NCBI RefSeq assembly: GCF_020283565.1
Contig: NC_060065.1
Location: 38,366,409-38,430,408, forward strand
Length of the DNA: 64,000 bases
Origin: Trifolium pratense
Lineage: Eukaryota; Streptophyta; Magnoliopsida; Fabales; Fabaceae
Direction: 5' to 3'
Positions 46,821 through 59,185 of this stretch are shown here, in pieces. A program made the translations under genes and the position numbers. Every line of letters begins with the position of its first letter. Position 1 is the stretch's first letter. The notes beneath the pieces are model-generated. The model was not told the origin of the DNA, did no database searches, and saw nothing but the letters and a program-made list of their open reading frames with translations.

Positions 46821-48431
46821 GCTGCTAACTTAGACCCAGTTGGGTCTAAATTAGCAAAGTGCACCTTTTCAGTTGGACCAAAATACCCATTCTTTTTAAT
46901 TAATTAACCAAATTACCATCAATGGACGCGGATCTAGTGTCGCGCGCGTACCGCAGGACCATGGTTACAGGCCGTTGATTTCCATCAGACAGCCAAGATC
47001 TGATCTCATCAAGACTGTCTGATCAATCAGACATTCCAGATCATCCGAATCCATCAGATTCCAGCGCGTGCACCACACTGGATTACACCCTGGAGAGAGA
47101 AGAATCTACTTTTTAAAAGCAGGACACGTGTCGCTGTCTGATTGGCTGGGCATGATTTTTTTCCATTTAATACTTTGAACTCAATTATTTCGTTGTAAAT
47201 TAATTTTTTATTTTTTTTTATACCAAAATTCATAATTTTTTTTTCTCTACAAATAGAGACTTGGTTCGTTTGATTTGAACACAGAAAAAAAAACCCAATT
47301 TTTCACTACCTTAATCTCATTTTTCACTACCTTACATCAACTCACTGAAACCATTCTACCAGGAAAATGGTTTCAGATTACAACTCTCTGAAACCATTGT
47401 ACCAGATAAATGGTTTCAGAAGCAAACACAATTAATAAATTACTCACTGAAACCATTCTACCAGTAAAATAGTTTCAGAGTACAACTATGTGCAACCATT
47501 CTACAAGCTAAATGGTTTCAGAAGCAAATAACTAATAATCAACTTACTGAAACCATTCTACCAGCAAAATGGTTTCAGATTACAACTCTCTGAAACCATT
47601 GTACCAGATAAATGGTTTCAGAAGCAAACACAATTAATAAATTACTCATTGAAATCATTCTACCAGTAAAATGGTTTCAGAATACAACTATGTGCAACCA
47701 TTCTACCAGTAAAATGGTTTCAGAAGCAAACATTAGTTTTTAATTACCGTTTTATCTCATTTAATTAACTAAAAATAGTTTCAGGTCTCCAAAAATTTCA
47801 TAAAATATACCAAAAGTTCCAGAATATTATCTACTATTTTCCTGGTATAATGGTTTCAGTGAGTTGGTTGAGTGGTGCGTGTTAAATTACAACACACAAG
47901 TAACGTATTTAGTAGACAAAAAATGAGATTAAGGTAGTGAAAAATTGCATTTTTTTTTCGGTGTCCAAATCAAACGAACCAAGTCTCTATTTGTAGAAAA
48001 AAAAAATTATGAATTTTGGTATAAAAATAAAAAAATAAAAAATTAATTTACAACGAAATAATTGAGTTCAAAGTATTAAATGAACAAAAATCACGTCCAG
48101 CCAACCATTGTGTGACACGTGTCCTACTTTTAAAAAGCAAATTTTTCTCTCTCCAGGGTGTAATCCAGTGTGGCGCACGTGCTGGAATCTGATGGATCAG
48201 GATGATCTGGGCTGTCTGATTGATCAGACAGTCTTGATGAGATCAGATCTTGGCTGTCTGATGGAAATCAACGGTCTGTAACCATGGTCCTTCGGTACGC
48301 GCGCGACACTGGATCCGCGTCTATTAATGGGTATTTTGGTTAATTAATTAAAAAGAATGAGTATTTTGGTCCAATTGAAAAGGTGCACCTTGCTAACTTA
48401 GACCTAACTAGGGTCTAAGTTAGAAAACCCC
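46817..48431. mobile_element. Non-autonomous Mutator-like element with ~550-bp inverted arms and an internal hairpin array
   Basis: The left terminus GGGTGCTGCTAACTTAGACCC and right terminus (reverse complement GGGGTTTTCTAACTTAGACCC) open inverted arms of about 550 bp (46817-47370 and 47838-48431). Flanking 9-mers ATATATATA are identical, but lie in a TA tract, so they are weak evidence. There is no transposase ORF. The middle consists of repeated palindromic units built on TGAAACCATT and AATGGTTTCA. Target length and arm length favour a TIR-type MULE. Confidence 0.75.
47340..47870. repeat. Array of TGAAACCATT/AATGGTTTCA hairpin units
   Basis: About seven or eight inverted-repeat units have arms CTGAAACCATT and AATGGTTTCAG around a 9-12-bp loop such as CTACCAGTAA. 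Spacers contain ACAACTCT, ACTATGTGC and AAGCAAACACAATTAATAAA. The block of units 1-2 recurs nearly unchanged at about 47550-47650, so it grew by segmental duplication. Confidence 0.85.
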
Positions 48432-48441
48432 ATATATATAT

Positions 48442-49292
48442 TGTCAGATTTTATATTGGGCCTAACTCATCCCTAGAAAACCGGCTTGTAAGATGAGGGT
48501 TGCCAAAGCTATATAAACGCTACACAGGCCATATCTCTTAGCAATGTGGGACTAAATCCACCCCTTCACACCCAACACAATGAAGGTGTTGGAGGCTGCA
48601 ATGAAGGCAACCCAAATGCCGCAATTAGGCAGATGGGGGCGGACCGCAATGAAGGCGGAATATCCAACACACCCCCTCACGCTCAGGCCCAATGGGCATG
48701 AAGCGTGGACGATGCGGGAAGCCCAACAATAGATCAAGGATAGGCTCTGATACCATGTCAAATTTTATATTGGGCCTAACTCATCCTCACAAAACCGGCT
48801 TGTAAGGTGAGGACTGCCACTTGCTTATAAACACTACACATGCCATATCTCTTAGCAATGTGGGACTAAATCCACCCCTTCACACCCAACACAATGAAGG
48901 TGTTGGAGGCTGCAATGAAGGCAACCCAAATGCCGCAATTAGGCAGATGGGGGCGGACCGCAATGAAGGCGGAATATCCAACACACCCCCTCACGCTCAG
49001 GCCCAATGGGCCTGAAGCGTGGATGATGCGGGAAGCCCAACAATAGATCTAGGATAGGCTCTGATACCATCTTAGAAATGGATATTGGGCCTAACTCATC
49101 CTTACAAAACCGGCTTGTAAGGTGAGGATTGCCTCTAGTATATAAACACTTAGTCAGGCCATCTCGCAACCGATGTGGGACTTCTTAACACACCCCCTCG
49201 CGTCCAGCGCTATTGGGCTTGGTACGCGGATATAAATGGTAGGTGGCCCGATATCGGGTGGCCCAACGGATCTTGGAGAGGCTCTGATACCA
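48442..49292 (-). mobile_element. Tandem TRIM elements, minus strand: three LTRs with primer sites
   Basis: LTRs lie at 48442-48669 and 48756-48983 (both 228 bp, nearly identical) and 49070-49190 (121 bp, a shorter relative). Each is followed on the minus strand by TGGTATCAGAGCC, the initiator-Met tRNA primer site (48743-48755, 49057-49069, 49280-49292 as its complement), and is preceded by a purine tract GTGAGGGGGTG. Internal regions are only about 86-102 bp and non-coding. The size and layout define TRIMs, moved by proteins of other elements. The 228-bp LTR has about 100 bp (themes GCAATGAAGGC, CCAACACAATGAAGG) that the short LTR lacks. Confidence 0.85.
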
Positions 49293-49588
49293 TATTAGAA
49301 CTTATGAGGCCTATACTCAACCACAAAAGCTAGCTTTTGTGGTTGAGTATAGGCCTCTAAAATTCTAATATGGTATCAGAGTCTATCCTAGATCCATTTG
49401 TTGTGGAGACCTCCCGTATTTAGGGCACCCGTTGTTGATTCCACGTTCCAGCTTGTTCAATTCTGGACGTGAGGGGGTGTGTTAGAAGTCCCACATTGGC
49501 TAGTGATATGTCATAGATAGTCTTTATAAATGTAGTGCAAACCTCAACTCACAAGCTAGCTTTTGTGGTTGAGTATAGGCCTCATAAG

Positions 49589-49596
<8 letters not shown>
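49293..49596 (+). mobile_element. TRIM element, plus strand, with palindromic LTR-LTR junction on its left
   Basis: 49293-49370 is an inverted pair of LTR ends meeting at AAAAGCTAGCTTTT. The plus-strand part is followed by primer site TGGTATCAGAG at 49371, an internal region of about 109 bp, purine tract GAGGGGGTG, and a complete 117-bp LTR at 49480-49596 (TGTTAGAAGTCCC ... TTCTAATA). Its LTR resembles the 121-bp one at 49070-49190. Confidence 0.8.

Positions 49597-49664
<68 letters not shown>
49593..49664. repeat. (TA)n microsatellite, right part
   Basis: About 36 TA units follow the TRIM cluster. It may be the other half of the tract at 46741-46816. Confidence 0.95.
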
Positions 49665-49666
<2 letters not shown>

Positions 49667-50998
49667 TATAAAATGACTTTTTAAATTCATTATATACTAG
49701 ATATATCACTTTTTCGATAAATTTATAATATTATTTTGTATTATATATTAAACCATAGATTTTTTTTCTTATAAAGCGAAGAGCAACTAGACATCAAGGA
49801 CAAAGCAGATTCCGCCTCCATCATTTGCTTATATGTCCTTATTATATTAAATAAAGAAAAAAAAAGAAATATATACAAAATTGGGGGACATAAGCCTAAC
49901 CCAATGTGTCCACACAAAAGCTCGTAGGACAAAAAATGCACCAACTTCTAATTAATTCTAAGACAAATGAACTGACCGTCAACATACAACGACCCACATA
50001 CCTCCTACTCCCTGCCGTAAGCAGCAAACGATGGTGATTTTTTTAAGCTAAAGTGTTTGAAATCATGGAATGATACAAATGTTGAGATAAACCCGGCAAA
50101 AAGAGACCTCGCAATGAACCTCAGATGAATCAAATTTTGTTAAAGCAACTCATAACATGTCAAAAGTCAAATCAAGTGATGGTCAGTCAGCGGCGCCAAG
50201 TCTCACGAGCACAAGAATTTCCAAAAACACCAACGACTATTACCGTCAAGACGAAATACCTACATACGTAAATAAGGTTGTTTTTATACATCCTAAATAA
50301 AGTTAATTTAATAAAATTGTCGATTTTTTTTTTTACACATTTCTTAATACTTGTGTAAACTTTACTGTATATGTCATCATGAATCCATGATTCCTATTCA
50401 TCATAAAGTGTTGAAGATGAAGAATGTTTCTAGAATTCAGATTTTGATTGGTGCTGCTGATAGATTCTTGCACGTCATTCCCCAATCCTTAAGCATATGA
50501 AGCAACATTAAATAAATAAATAAAATATAATTGCTTTGGAGTAGGTTCTTGCTGAATTTATGACTTTGAAGTATTGCACTTTGAATATATTGACCAATGA
50601 CAAATGAGATGGGATCATGTTCTTTCCTGCACGCACCCATGTGCTCTTTATCATTTTTCTGTGGCCAGCCAGCTTGCAATATTGTTGCTATGTACCACTC
50701 TAATTATACTATATTAATTTAATTTATATAATACATAGATTGTCTCTGTTTTTCAACTCGAATCTTAAAATTAAAACATTCTTCCTCTTAAACAATAAAC
50801 AAGGTTGATAATATTTGAATAAAAACAATATTAATTCAAAGAAGAGTAAGTATAATCATTGATATTTTGTCAAAAAAGTATATTAGTAGTTGATATTAGT
50901 TTAATAGTGCTTAAGGTCAAACTACAAATATATTAGTAATTGATAATCCCTCTATCTCAAGATAACTTACATATTTGTAGAAAAATTTGTCTCACAAT
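49665..50998. other. AT-rich intergenic region, nothing recognised
   Basis: Only short ORFs of up to 80 codons occur, without family resemblance. There are no clear repeats or RNA genes. Confidence 0.45.
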
Positions 50999-51551
50999 TG
51001 TTGGCGCAGCTGGAAGTTAGGCTTCGATCACTCTGGATTCGATCACTTTGGCCTGCACAGGCCTAGCAAGCAAGCAAGGATACACGCGCGCGCTGCACTG
51101 TCACTCTGGCCACGCCAATGAGCACAGTTTCTGCAGGATCTACTATCCTTGTTGCTGCAACAATGGTGGATGAATGGAAAGAAAGAAAAGCACTTGATTA
51201 ACAGAGGAAGAAGAAGAAGATTAGAGAAAAATAGAATCAGTTTTATTCATCCTCAATGGGGAAAAGTAGTTGGATTACAATCACTAATCATGAGCCTATT
51301 ATTTATACTAGATCATCACAATGGTTGATGATTCTCTTAGGCCCTAACCAACTAACAACTTCCTAACTGACTCTAACACACTCTAACAACCTAGGTGAAT
51401 CAAACACTAACTGACTCTAACAAACTACACTTAACAAACTAACTAACTTGCTTAAGAAGCAATTAGTTACACTTTCACTTTTGCTTAACTTGCACACCAA
51501 GTCAGCTTGCACAATATGAATTAACCATCTAGAGTCTTCTTAGATTCAACA
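50999..51551 (-). repeat. 3' LTR of the Copia element
   Basis: It is 553 bp and nearly identical to 55636-56188. Confidence 0.95.
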
Positions 51552-51558
51552 CACCCCC

Positions 51559-54500
51559 TTAATTCATGTTGTCCACTGTCTCAATTCCCATTTCACTTCT
51601 CAATTTTTCAAACACCTGCACTGTTACAGCCTTGGTTAACAAGTCTGCAACTTGCTCATCACTTCTGCAGTGCATTAGGGCCAAGTTACCATTGCTTACC
51701 TGCTCTCTTAAGTAATGGAACCTTAGCTCTATATGCTTGCTTCTTCCATGAGCAATAGGGTTCTTTGCAAGATTGATAGCAGACACATTGTCAATCTTCA
51801 AAGTAACTGTCTCACACTTGTCTTGACTGATCTCTTCGATTAGGTTTTTCAACCAAATAGCTTGACAAGTGCTGAGTGATGCTGCTATGTATTCAGCCTC
51901 ACATGAGGATAAGGCCACTACAGGTTCCTTCTTTGAACACCATGATATTGGTGATCCACCATAGAAAAACATATAACCAGCAGTTGATTTTCTATCTTCA
52001 TGGTCACCACACCAATTTGAATCTGTATAGCCCACTAGCTTGCATTCTCTATCTCTGTCACTTGCAGGGAACATAATACCATAGTTTATAGTCCCTTTCA
52101 CATATCTCAATATCCTTTTTACTGCAATCAGGTGTGAACCTTTAGGCCTTTCCATAAACCTGCTAGCAATCCCTACACTGTAAGCCAAGTCTGGCCTTGT
52201 ATTGCACAAGTACCTCAGAGAACCACTCAGCTTTCTATAGAATGTAGGGTCTACATCCTCTTCTTCTGCACACTTAGTTAGCTGTGACCTTGGCTCAGCA
52301 GGTGACAATGCAACATTGCATTTGTCCATCTCAAACTTCTTCAAAATCTCTGATGCATATCTAGTCTGGTGCATTAAGATTCCTTGCTCATTCCTTAGAA
52401 ACTCAATGCCTAGAAAATATGTCATGAGGCCTAAATCTGTCATTTCAAACTCTTCCTTCAAGTCACCCTTGAACTCACTAATATAAGATTCATTGCTTCC
52501 TGTGATAAGCAAATCATCTACATATAGACAAATTATAATGACTCCCTTTGCAGCATCTTTCTTGACATACACTCCATGTTCTGTGACACATTTCTTAAAC
52601 CCTATTTCATTTAAGAACTTGTCAATCCTTTTGTTCCAGGCTCTTGGAGCTTGTTTCAGACCATAGAGTGCCTTCTTAAGCTTATACACCTTAAGCTCTT
52701 GACCTTTCACTTCATAACCAGGTGGCTGGGCAACATACACTTCCTCTTCTATAGGACCATTCAGAAAAGCTGACTTCACATCCATTTGATACATTGGCCA
52801 ATCATTTAGGTTAGCAAGAGCAGTTACTAACCTAATTGTTTCCATTCTAGTAACAGGTGCAAACACTTCATCATAGTCAATACCTTCTTTCTGAAGAAAT
52901 CCCTTTGCCACTAGCCTTGCTTTGTATCTGGTTATCTCACCCTTTGAGTTCACTTTCAGCTTGTAAACCCACTTCACATCTATTGCTTTCTTTCTCTGTG
53001 GAAGATCCACCAGCTCCCATGTTTGATTGCTTTCAATCGAATCCAATTCTTCTTTCATAGCACCTCTCCACTTTTCACTTTGTAGAGCACTATGCACATC
53101 AATTGGTTCAGATTCAGCCATGAATGCTAAATGGATCAACTCACCATCATTGTTCACTTGACCATCTGAGTTCATTTCACACTCTTGTAATCTTGCTGGT
53201 AGAACTCTAGGCCTATTTGATCTTCTCACCTCAGGCACTGGCTGATTTACTTGTTCTTCACTAACTTCTTCAATCATCACACTAGTTGACTTCTTTCTGT
53301 CATTAGTGTTCCAGTCCCATTCCTTGAGTTCATCAATTATTACATCTCTACTGATCACCACATTGTTGTTGATTGGATCATAGAGTTTGTAACCTCCAGT
53401 TGAGTGATAACCAACCAATATCATCATTGTTGACTTATCATCCAACTTCTTCCTCAATTGATCTGGTGTGTGTTTGAAAACTAGTGAACCAAACACTCTC
53501 ATATGATTCACATTTGGCTTGTGTCCTGACCAACATTCTTCTGGTGTGATACCCTTCAATCTCTTTGTAGGGCACCTGTTTAATGTATAAGTAGCAGTAG
53601 AAACTGCTTCACCCCATAACTCCTTAGGTAAATGCTTTCCCTTCAACATACACCTCACCATATCCATTATTGTTCTATTTTTTCTTTCAGCAGTCCCATT
53701 TTGCTGTGGAGTATATGGTGGGACTATGTCATGCACAATGCCTTCATTGTCACAGAATTTTGCAAATTCATGTGATACATACTCTCCACCCCCATCTGTT
53801 CTTAGGGTTTTGAGCCTCTTACCACTTTGTCTTTCAACTGTAGCTTTAAATTTCTTAAAAATTTCAAACACATCACTTTTCTTACTTATTGAGTAAGTCC
53901 ATAGTTTTCTGCTAAAGTCATCTATGAAACTTACAAAGTACCTGTTACCTCCAATTGAGTTCACTTGCATTGGACCACATACATCTGAATACACCACTTC
54001 AAGTACACTATTGGTTTTACTTGCTGCATGCTTGCTGAAGCTCCCTCTGTGTTGCTTCGACTGCACACACTCTTCACAAATCTCTTCAGGCACTTGCAGG
54101 CTTGGCAAGCCTGTCACCATCTTTGATTTTTGCAGCAAGCTGAGGTCCTTGAAATTCAAGTGCCCCATTCTATAGTGCCATCTCCATTCTTCTCTGCTTG
54201 ATGCAGTCATCAAGCACTTGTGATTCAGAACATTGAGCCCAATCTTGAATGTCCTATTCTTTGACATTTCAGTTTTCAACATCAAGTTACCTTTAGTGTT
54301 GTACACTTTCAGCAACCTATTCTCCATTACAATTCTGTAATCTTTCTCTAGCAATTGGCCTATACTGAGTAGATTACATTTCATACCTGGTATGTACAAT
54401 ACACCAGAAATCACTGAACACTTGCCATCCTTTCTTTTGATTGTTACATCACCAATGGCTTGTACTGCAAGACTGCTATTGTCTGCAAACTTGACATTGT

Positions 54501-55602
54501 GATTCTGAGTAGCTTTTAGGCTTGTGAACCAATCTTTCCTCCCTGTCATGTGTGTTGTACATCCAGTATCAAGATACCATTTCTCTTGAAGATCACTTTC
54601 ATCTTTTGTAGTTACAAGAAACATAACTGAGCCTTCATCATCATCATCATTTCTAGCAATTTTGGCCTCAGCATCACTTGATTCCTCTCTAAATTTACAT
54701 TCATCTGCAAAATGACCATAATTTTGGCAATTATAGCATTGTATGTGTTTCTTATCAAACTTGCCTCTTCCACCTCTTCCACCTCTTCCACCTCCATTGT
54801 AACCACCTCTACCACCATTGAACTGTTTCTTCTGATTTCCACCTCCTTTGGTATCTTGATTCTCTTTTCCATTTCCATTCTGATAACTATCTTTTCCCTT
54901 ATTGCCTTGCCATTTTCCCTTTCCTTTCTTATTCTTGTTACCCTGCTGAACTTGTAATGCTACCTCACCATTGGATTTATCAGAATTTCTCTGATTCATC
55001 CTTTGCTCATGTGCTTCTAAAGACCCTTGCAGTTCCTCAACCTTGATAGTGTCAAGATCTTTAGACTCTTCTATTGCAGCTACCACATAGTCAAACTTAG
55101 GAGTTAAAGATCTCAGTATCTTTTCAACTCTCATTGTACCAGACACAATTTCACCACATGCTTTCATTTCATTAACTAATTTTGCAATTTTTGTAAAGAA
55201 TTCACTTACAGTTTCTTTCTCTTCCATTTGTAGCTGTGCAAACTTGCTTCTTAGGGTTTGTAGCTTCACTTTCTTCACCTTCTGATCTCCAGCATAAGCT
55301 GTAGCCAAAATATCCCAAGCTTGCTTGGCTGATTCACAATCTCCAACCTTTTCAAAGATATCAGGGCTTACACTTTGATGAATTATGAACAATGCCTTGT
55401 AGTCTTTCTTCTTCAATTCTTTGTGTTGTGTTCTTTGAACCTCTGTTGCACCTTCTGAAAGTGATTCCACACCATTAATCACTTGATCCATCACATCTTG
55501 ATAATTGAACAAGACTTTCATCTGTTTGCTCCAATTATCATAATTCTTTCCATCCAAGACTGGAAGATTCGCAGGGAATTGACCATTGTTAAAGGTTGCC
55601 AT
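51559..55602 (-). CDS. Gag-pol polyprotein, Ty1/Copia retrotransposon
   Basis: The 1347-residue ORF is open throughout. It starts [10 protein letters not shown], 34 bp after the 5' LTR. Order: UBN2-type gag (about 1-230); a Gly/Lys-rich basic region; CCHC knuckle [14 protein letters not shown] near 288; protease DTG near 344; GAG-pre-integrase [12 protein letters not shown]; integrase with [15 protein letters not shown] near 602 and [11 protein letters not shown]; reverse transcriptase with YVDDLLITG near 1027; RNase H with YTDSNWCGD and SSCEAEYIA. Integrase before reverse transcriptase fixes it as Copia; the lineage within Copia is not settled. The stop codon abuts the polypurine tract. Confidence 0.96.
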   Translation of the reverse strand: MATFNNGQFPANLPVLDGKNYDNWSKQMKVLFNYQDVMDQVINGVESLSEGATEVQRTQHKELKKKDYKALFIIHQSVSPDIFEKVGDCESAKQAWDILATAYAGDQKVKKVKLQTLRSKFAQLQMEEKETVSEFFTKIAKLVNEMKACGEIVSGTMRVEKILRSLTPKFDYVVAAIEESKDLDTIKVEELQGSLEAHEQRMNQRNSDKSNGEVALQVQQGNKNKKGKGKWQGNKGKDSYQNGNGKENQDTKGGGNQKKQFNGGRGGYNGGGRGGRGGRGKFDKKHIQCYNCQNYGHFADECKFREESSDAEAKIARNDDDDEGSVMFLVTTKDESDLQEKWYLDTGCTTHMTGRKDWFTSLKATQNHNVKFADNSSLAVQAIGDVTIKRKDGKCSVISGVLYIPGMKCNLLSIGQLLEKDYRIVMENRLLKVYNTKGNLMLKTEMSKNRTFKIGLNVLNHKCLMTASSREEWRWHYRMGHLNFKDLSLLQKSKMVTGLPSLQVPEEICEECVQSKQHRGSFSKHAASKTNSVLEVVYSDVCGPMQVNSIGGNRYFVSFIDDFSRKLWTYSISKKSDVFEIFKKFKATVERQSGKRLKTLRTDGGGEYVSHEFAKFCDNEGIVHDIVPPYTPQQNGTAERKNRTIMDMVRCMLKGKHLPKELWGEAVSTATYTLNRCPTKRLKGITPEECWSGHKPNVNHMRVFGSLVFKHTPDQLRKKLDDKSTMMILVGYHSTGGYKLYDPINNNVVISRDVIIDELKEWDWNTNDRKKSTSVMIEEVSEEQVNQPVPEVRRSNRPRVLPARLQECEMNSDGQVNNDGELIHLAFMAESEPIDVHSALQSEKWRGAMKEELDSIESNQTWELVDLPQRKKAIDVKWVYKLKVNSKGEITRYKARLVAKGFLQKEGIDYDEVFAPVTRMETIRLVTALANLNDWPMYQMDVKSAFLNGPIEEEVYVAQPPGYEVKGQELKVYKLKKALYGLKQAPRAWNKRIDKFLNEIGFKKCVTEHGVYVKKDAAKGVIIICLYVDDLLITGSNESYISEFKGDLKEEFEMTDLGLMTYFLGIEFLRNEQGILMHQTRYASEILKKFEMDKCNVALSPAEPRSQLTKCAEEEDVDPTFYRKLSGSLRYLCNTRPDLAYSVGIASRFMERPKGSHLIAVKRILRYVKGTINYGIMFPASDRDRECKLVGYTDSNWCGDHEDRKSTAGYMFFYGGSPISWCSKKEPVVALSSCEAEYIAASLSTCQAIWLKNLIEEISQDKCETVTLKIDNVSAINLAKNPIAHGRSKHIELRFHYLREQVSNGNLALMHCRSDEQVADLLTKAVTVQVFEKLRSEMGIETVDNMN

Positions 55603-55635
55603 GGTTGAAGCACGAACCAGGCTCTTGATGCCAGA

Positions 55636-56188
55636 TGTTGGCGCAGCTGGAAGCTAGGCTTCGATCACTCTGGATTCGATCACTTTGGCCTGCACAGGCC
55701 TAGCAAGCAAGCAAGGATACACGCGCGCGCTGCACTGTCACTCTGGCCACGCCAATGAGCACAGTTTCTGCAGGATCTACTATCCTTGTTGCTGCAACAA
55801 TGGTGGATGAATGGAAAGAAAGAAAAGCACTTGATTAACAGAGGAAGAAGAAGAAGATTAGAGAAAAATAGAATCAGTTTTATTCATCCTCAATGGGGAA
55901 AAGTAGTTGGATTACAATCACTAATCATGAGCCTATTATTTATACTAGATCATCACAATGGTTGATGATTCTCTTAGGCCCTAACCAACTAACAACTTCC
56001 TAACTGACTCTAACACACTCTAACAACCTAGGTGAATCAAACACTAACTGACTCTAACAAACTACACTTAACAAACTAACTAACTTGCTTAAGAAGCAAT
56101 TAGTTACACTTTCACTTTTGCTTAACTTGCACACCAAGTCAGCTTGCACAATATGAATTAACCATCTAGAGTCTTCTTAGATTCAACA
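55636..56188 (-). repeat. 5' LTR of the Copia element (transcription runs leftward)
   Basis: It is 553 bp; on the minus strand it has AGTATAAATAATAGG as a likely TATA region. It includes repeated TTAGTTGG/GTTAGAGTCAGTTAG motifs. Confidence 0.95.
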
Positions 56189-58576
56189 ACAATAACCGAT
56201 CTATTATACCTTTCAACACAAAATTAATTATTTATTTTTTCAATTGAACACTCTAATTAATATTACTTGTATCATCACTTTCAACTTAAAATCTTTAGTT
56301 TTGAGTGTGGTGCAAGGAAATTATGAATTAGAAAGTACAATTGAAACAATGTGGGGCTATGCCCGTTTTATCCACATTTGTCTAGGGCTCTTTGCGGATG
56401 ATCCCTAGGCAAATGTGGTCCTCTACAACCGAAATATCTCAACGGCGATTGTCTCAATGTTATACATACGTCAGCCGTATTAGAGCGTTGTGTTGTCTTG
56501 GTCTAGCACATAGCCCAACCCTAAACTATCTAGGTTCGTCTCCTTTATCCCTATTTGGTTATGCTCTCTAGAATCCACCGCATTATTTTCTAGTTCTAGG
56601 CTTTGTATGTCAATTGTCCATATCACTCAATATGTAATGGCATAAGCTCCCTCTAAATGTCATGTCATAAACCATGATGCCTCTAACATATCCACTGATT
56701 GCTTGGATGTAGCCGGTAAAACTACCAGTACTTGAGCAAAATTTCGAAATGTCAACCCTCTAGAAGATCCTACAAAATAAGAGTCTACACCAACTTCGAA
56801 ACACTGGTATCAAAATTATATAAACAATGCGACCTCGCCCACTTCTCAATCTATGGAGAGCCGGGAACGTATTCAGAAAGTCGAGAACGTAGTGGTATGT
56901 CACACTCCCAGTGAATATCGTTGTCTAGTGAATATCGTCGGCATTGTTATACCCAATCTACAAGTTCTCAACACAACCCTCTTTTGCACCCTTGATAAAA
57001 ACATCAAGATAGGCCTCAACTATACACTATCAATTTTCATGAAAAATAACTAACCGCGTTAATTGTTGAGTCAATTAGACAATTACATTTTCATTATTGT
57101 TTGCTATAATAAACGTCCTTTTTACTTTTTATGTAGGCATAATTGCATATCATAGATTAAACCAAGTTAGACAATTTCATTGAAAAATGTCTGTCACATT
57201 TGTTTTTGCCAATGACAACTCAAGATAGGCTCCACTCCTTCATTTTTTGTTTGATTAGTAGACGAAGTGACGATTATTACATAAATTCACATACACAATT
57301 ATGAAATTTTAGATTCAAATTAAATAAAATTGTTCAATCTAATATTATTTGTATTTATCTGTTGAGCTTGAGCTATGTTTGACTGACACATCATTTTTTT
57401 TTTTAATTTAGCTTAATAATACACATCATATTTTGGAAATTATAATGTACTTCTTGTCGGAAATTGTTCATGGAATGCTAATGTACTTATGTGTATTACA
57501 CTACTATAAAATAAATTAACATTTTATAAACAGAGTATCATGGAATTTTTGGATCAATTTGAGGAAAATGGTCGAAAATGTGTGTCCTAATTAGCATTTT
57601 AAAATTCACAAAACTTAATTCTCAACTACTTTCTTAGATTTCTAATCGACTTGCGTACATAATATAGTGGTTGCCAGTGTGACTCTCCTCTTAGTTTTAT
57701 TATATATTACTCTGAAAAGAAAAAAAAAATGACAACATGTTTATAGAAAGTCTTGTAGACACCAAATATGTTACTTCAAGTGGTGAGAGGCTCGATTCTT
57801 CTTAAATAAGTCCCCAATACATTCAACTTATAATTTGAATTATTAGTTGGAATCTACAATCTTAGAAGATTAAATGATTTCTCATACAGTGTCAAAAAAA
57901 ATATATTTCTCATACAATATTTTTTTACTCATACAATATTTTGTTGGGTTTCAAGTGTAAGTGGTTAAGTTACACATCGACCATGTACGAGAAGAATGTT
58001 AAATTTATAAGAGAGGTGATCCATTAACCTAATGCCTTAAGGTTTTGGGTTAGGATGTGGCGTCTCACTCTCTTGTGGTCCTGGAGCTTTGAGACTTAAT
58101 TACAAAATGCTCGTTTGACCCAACTTATTTAAGATTTAAAAACTACTTTAAGAATAAAGTTGAAAATAAAAACTTTAAACTTAAAGTTGTTTGGTAATTT
58201 ATTATTTTTTTAACTTAATTATCACTTTTAAGTTAAATCTATTTGGTATAATATTTTTATAAAAGTTTTGATATTTTAATATTTTAACACAAATTTAGCA
58301 TAAATAATATGCTCATGAAATTCATGTTTTTTTAATAAAAAAAAATTATACTATGTAGAGACGTGAATTTTTTTTTTTTTACGGAATACATGGTTTTCAT
58401 ATAATGCAAATACAACATAATTATGGAAGACGTGAATTCTAAGAGTTTAGGAAATAGTCCATAATTTAAAATATAAACTTCAACAATTTTGTTTTCCAAC
58501 AACCTAGTGGCTATTTTATGATAAACGATAATTCAAATTATTTTTTTTTAAACCCGAATGCCTTTGAATAGACTTA
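56189..58576. other. Intergenic region, unassigned repeat-like sequence
   Basis: 56340-57050 has less A+T than its surroundings and many short ORFs of no recognised family; it may be decayed transposon. 57950-58100 contains CCATTAACCTAATGCC and AAGGTTTTGGGTTAGG, a motif I recall as common in legume repeats. 58108-58130 (CTCGTTTGACCCAACTTAT) is an inverted partner of 62510-62537 and could be the edge of an outer MITE. No gene is supported. Confidence 0.4.
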
Positions 58577-58679
58577 GGTCCGTTTGGCCTAGCTTTTTTT
58601 CCTCTTCTTTTTACTTAAAAATGGTGCCAATTTGGGTGGGCTAACACTACAAGAAAACATGTTTTTACTGACCAAACTT

Positions 58680-58980
58680 ATTGAGGGCTAAAAGCCCTCA
58701 GTAATGCATTTGTGCAATATTGAAGGTCCAAGGCCGTCATAATGTAGTCTTGGAGAACGGAATTTAATTAAAAATGAACTATTAAGAATTACTGACGGTC
58801 CTGGGCCGTCAGTAAAGCAATTGGTATTGCAGACGGTCCCAGGCCGTCAGTATGTTGCTAGCCGTTAACCATTTCTGACGGTCCTGGGCCGTCAGTAAAG
58901 CATGTTAATTATGACGGTCCCAGGCCGTCAGTATGTACATAACCGTTGTGTGATTATGACGGTCCTGGGCCGTCTGTAAT
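58680..58980. repeat. Left subterminal palindromic array of the CACTA element
   Basis: Seven units of about 20-25 bp have the form CTGACGGTCCTGGGCCGTCAG; the outermost is the variant TGAGGGCTAAAAGCCCTCA. Spacing is about 30-50 bp. Such sites bind the element's DNA-binding protein in En/Spm; binding here is inferred. Confidence 0.9.
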
Positions 58981-59185
58981 TGGCCAATTTTGAATTTTAA
59001 ACTTAACGGTCAATAAAACTACTCCTATATATTACTACTCCTTCACTTCATTTTTTCATTTCCATTCTCTCTCTAAATTTTCTCTAACTTCTCTCTTAAA
59101 TTTTCTCTAATTTCATACTTTCAACTTTTTTTTTTGACGAAATACTTTCAACTTAATCTCCAATTTCTCTAATTTTCTCTCTTAA

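Larger units (their letters stand above)
50999..56188 (-). mobile_element. Intact Ty1/Copia LTR retrotransposon
   Basis: Two 553-bp LTRs (50999-51551 and 55636-56188) flank one gag-pol ORF on the minus strand. Termini are TGTTG and CAACA, and the 5-bp duplication ACAAT lies at 50994-50998 and 56189-56193. The LTRs differ at one base that I noted (GGAAGTTAGG versus GGAAGCTAGG), which implies recent insertion. The primer site TGGCATCAAGAGCC lies 2 bp inside the 5' LTR on the minus strand, an initiator-Met-like variant. Purine tract AAGGGGGTG adjoins the 3' LTR. Full structure and an open frame make it potentially autonomous. Confidence 0.95.

Noticed and set aside
47340..47870. CRISPR-like repeat-spacer array
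   Set aside because: The spacers repeat as well, and the array lies inside a Mutator-like element.
48821..49015. ORF of 64 codons
   Set aside because: It lies within a TRIM LTR and has no family resemblance.
48442..49596. Cassandra-type TRIMs with 5S rRNA in the LTR
   Set aside because: No 5S-like promoter or 5S-like sequence is visible in any of these LTRs.
58680..58980. CRISPR-like spaced palindromes
   Set aside because: They are subterminal repeats of a CACTA transposon in a plant genome, with irregular spacing and a matching array at the other end.
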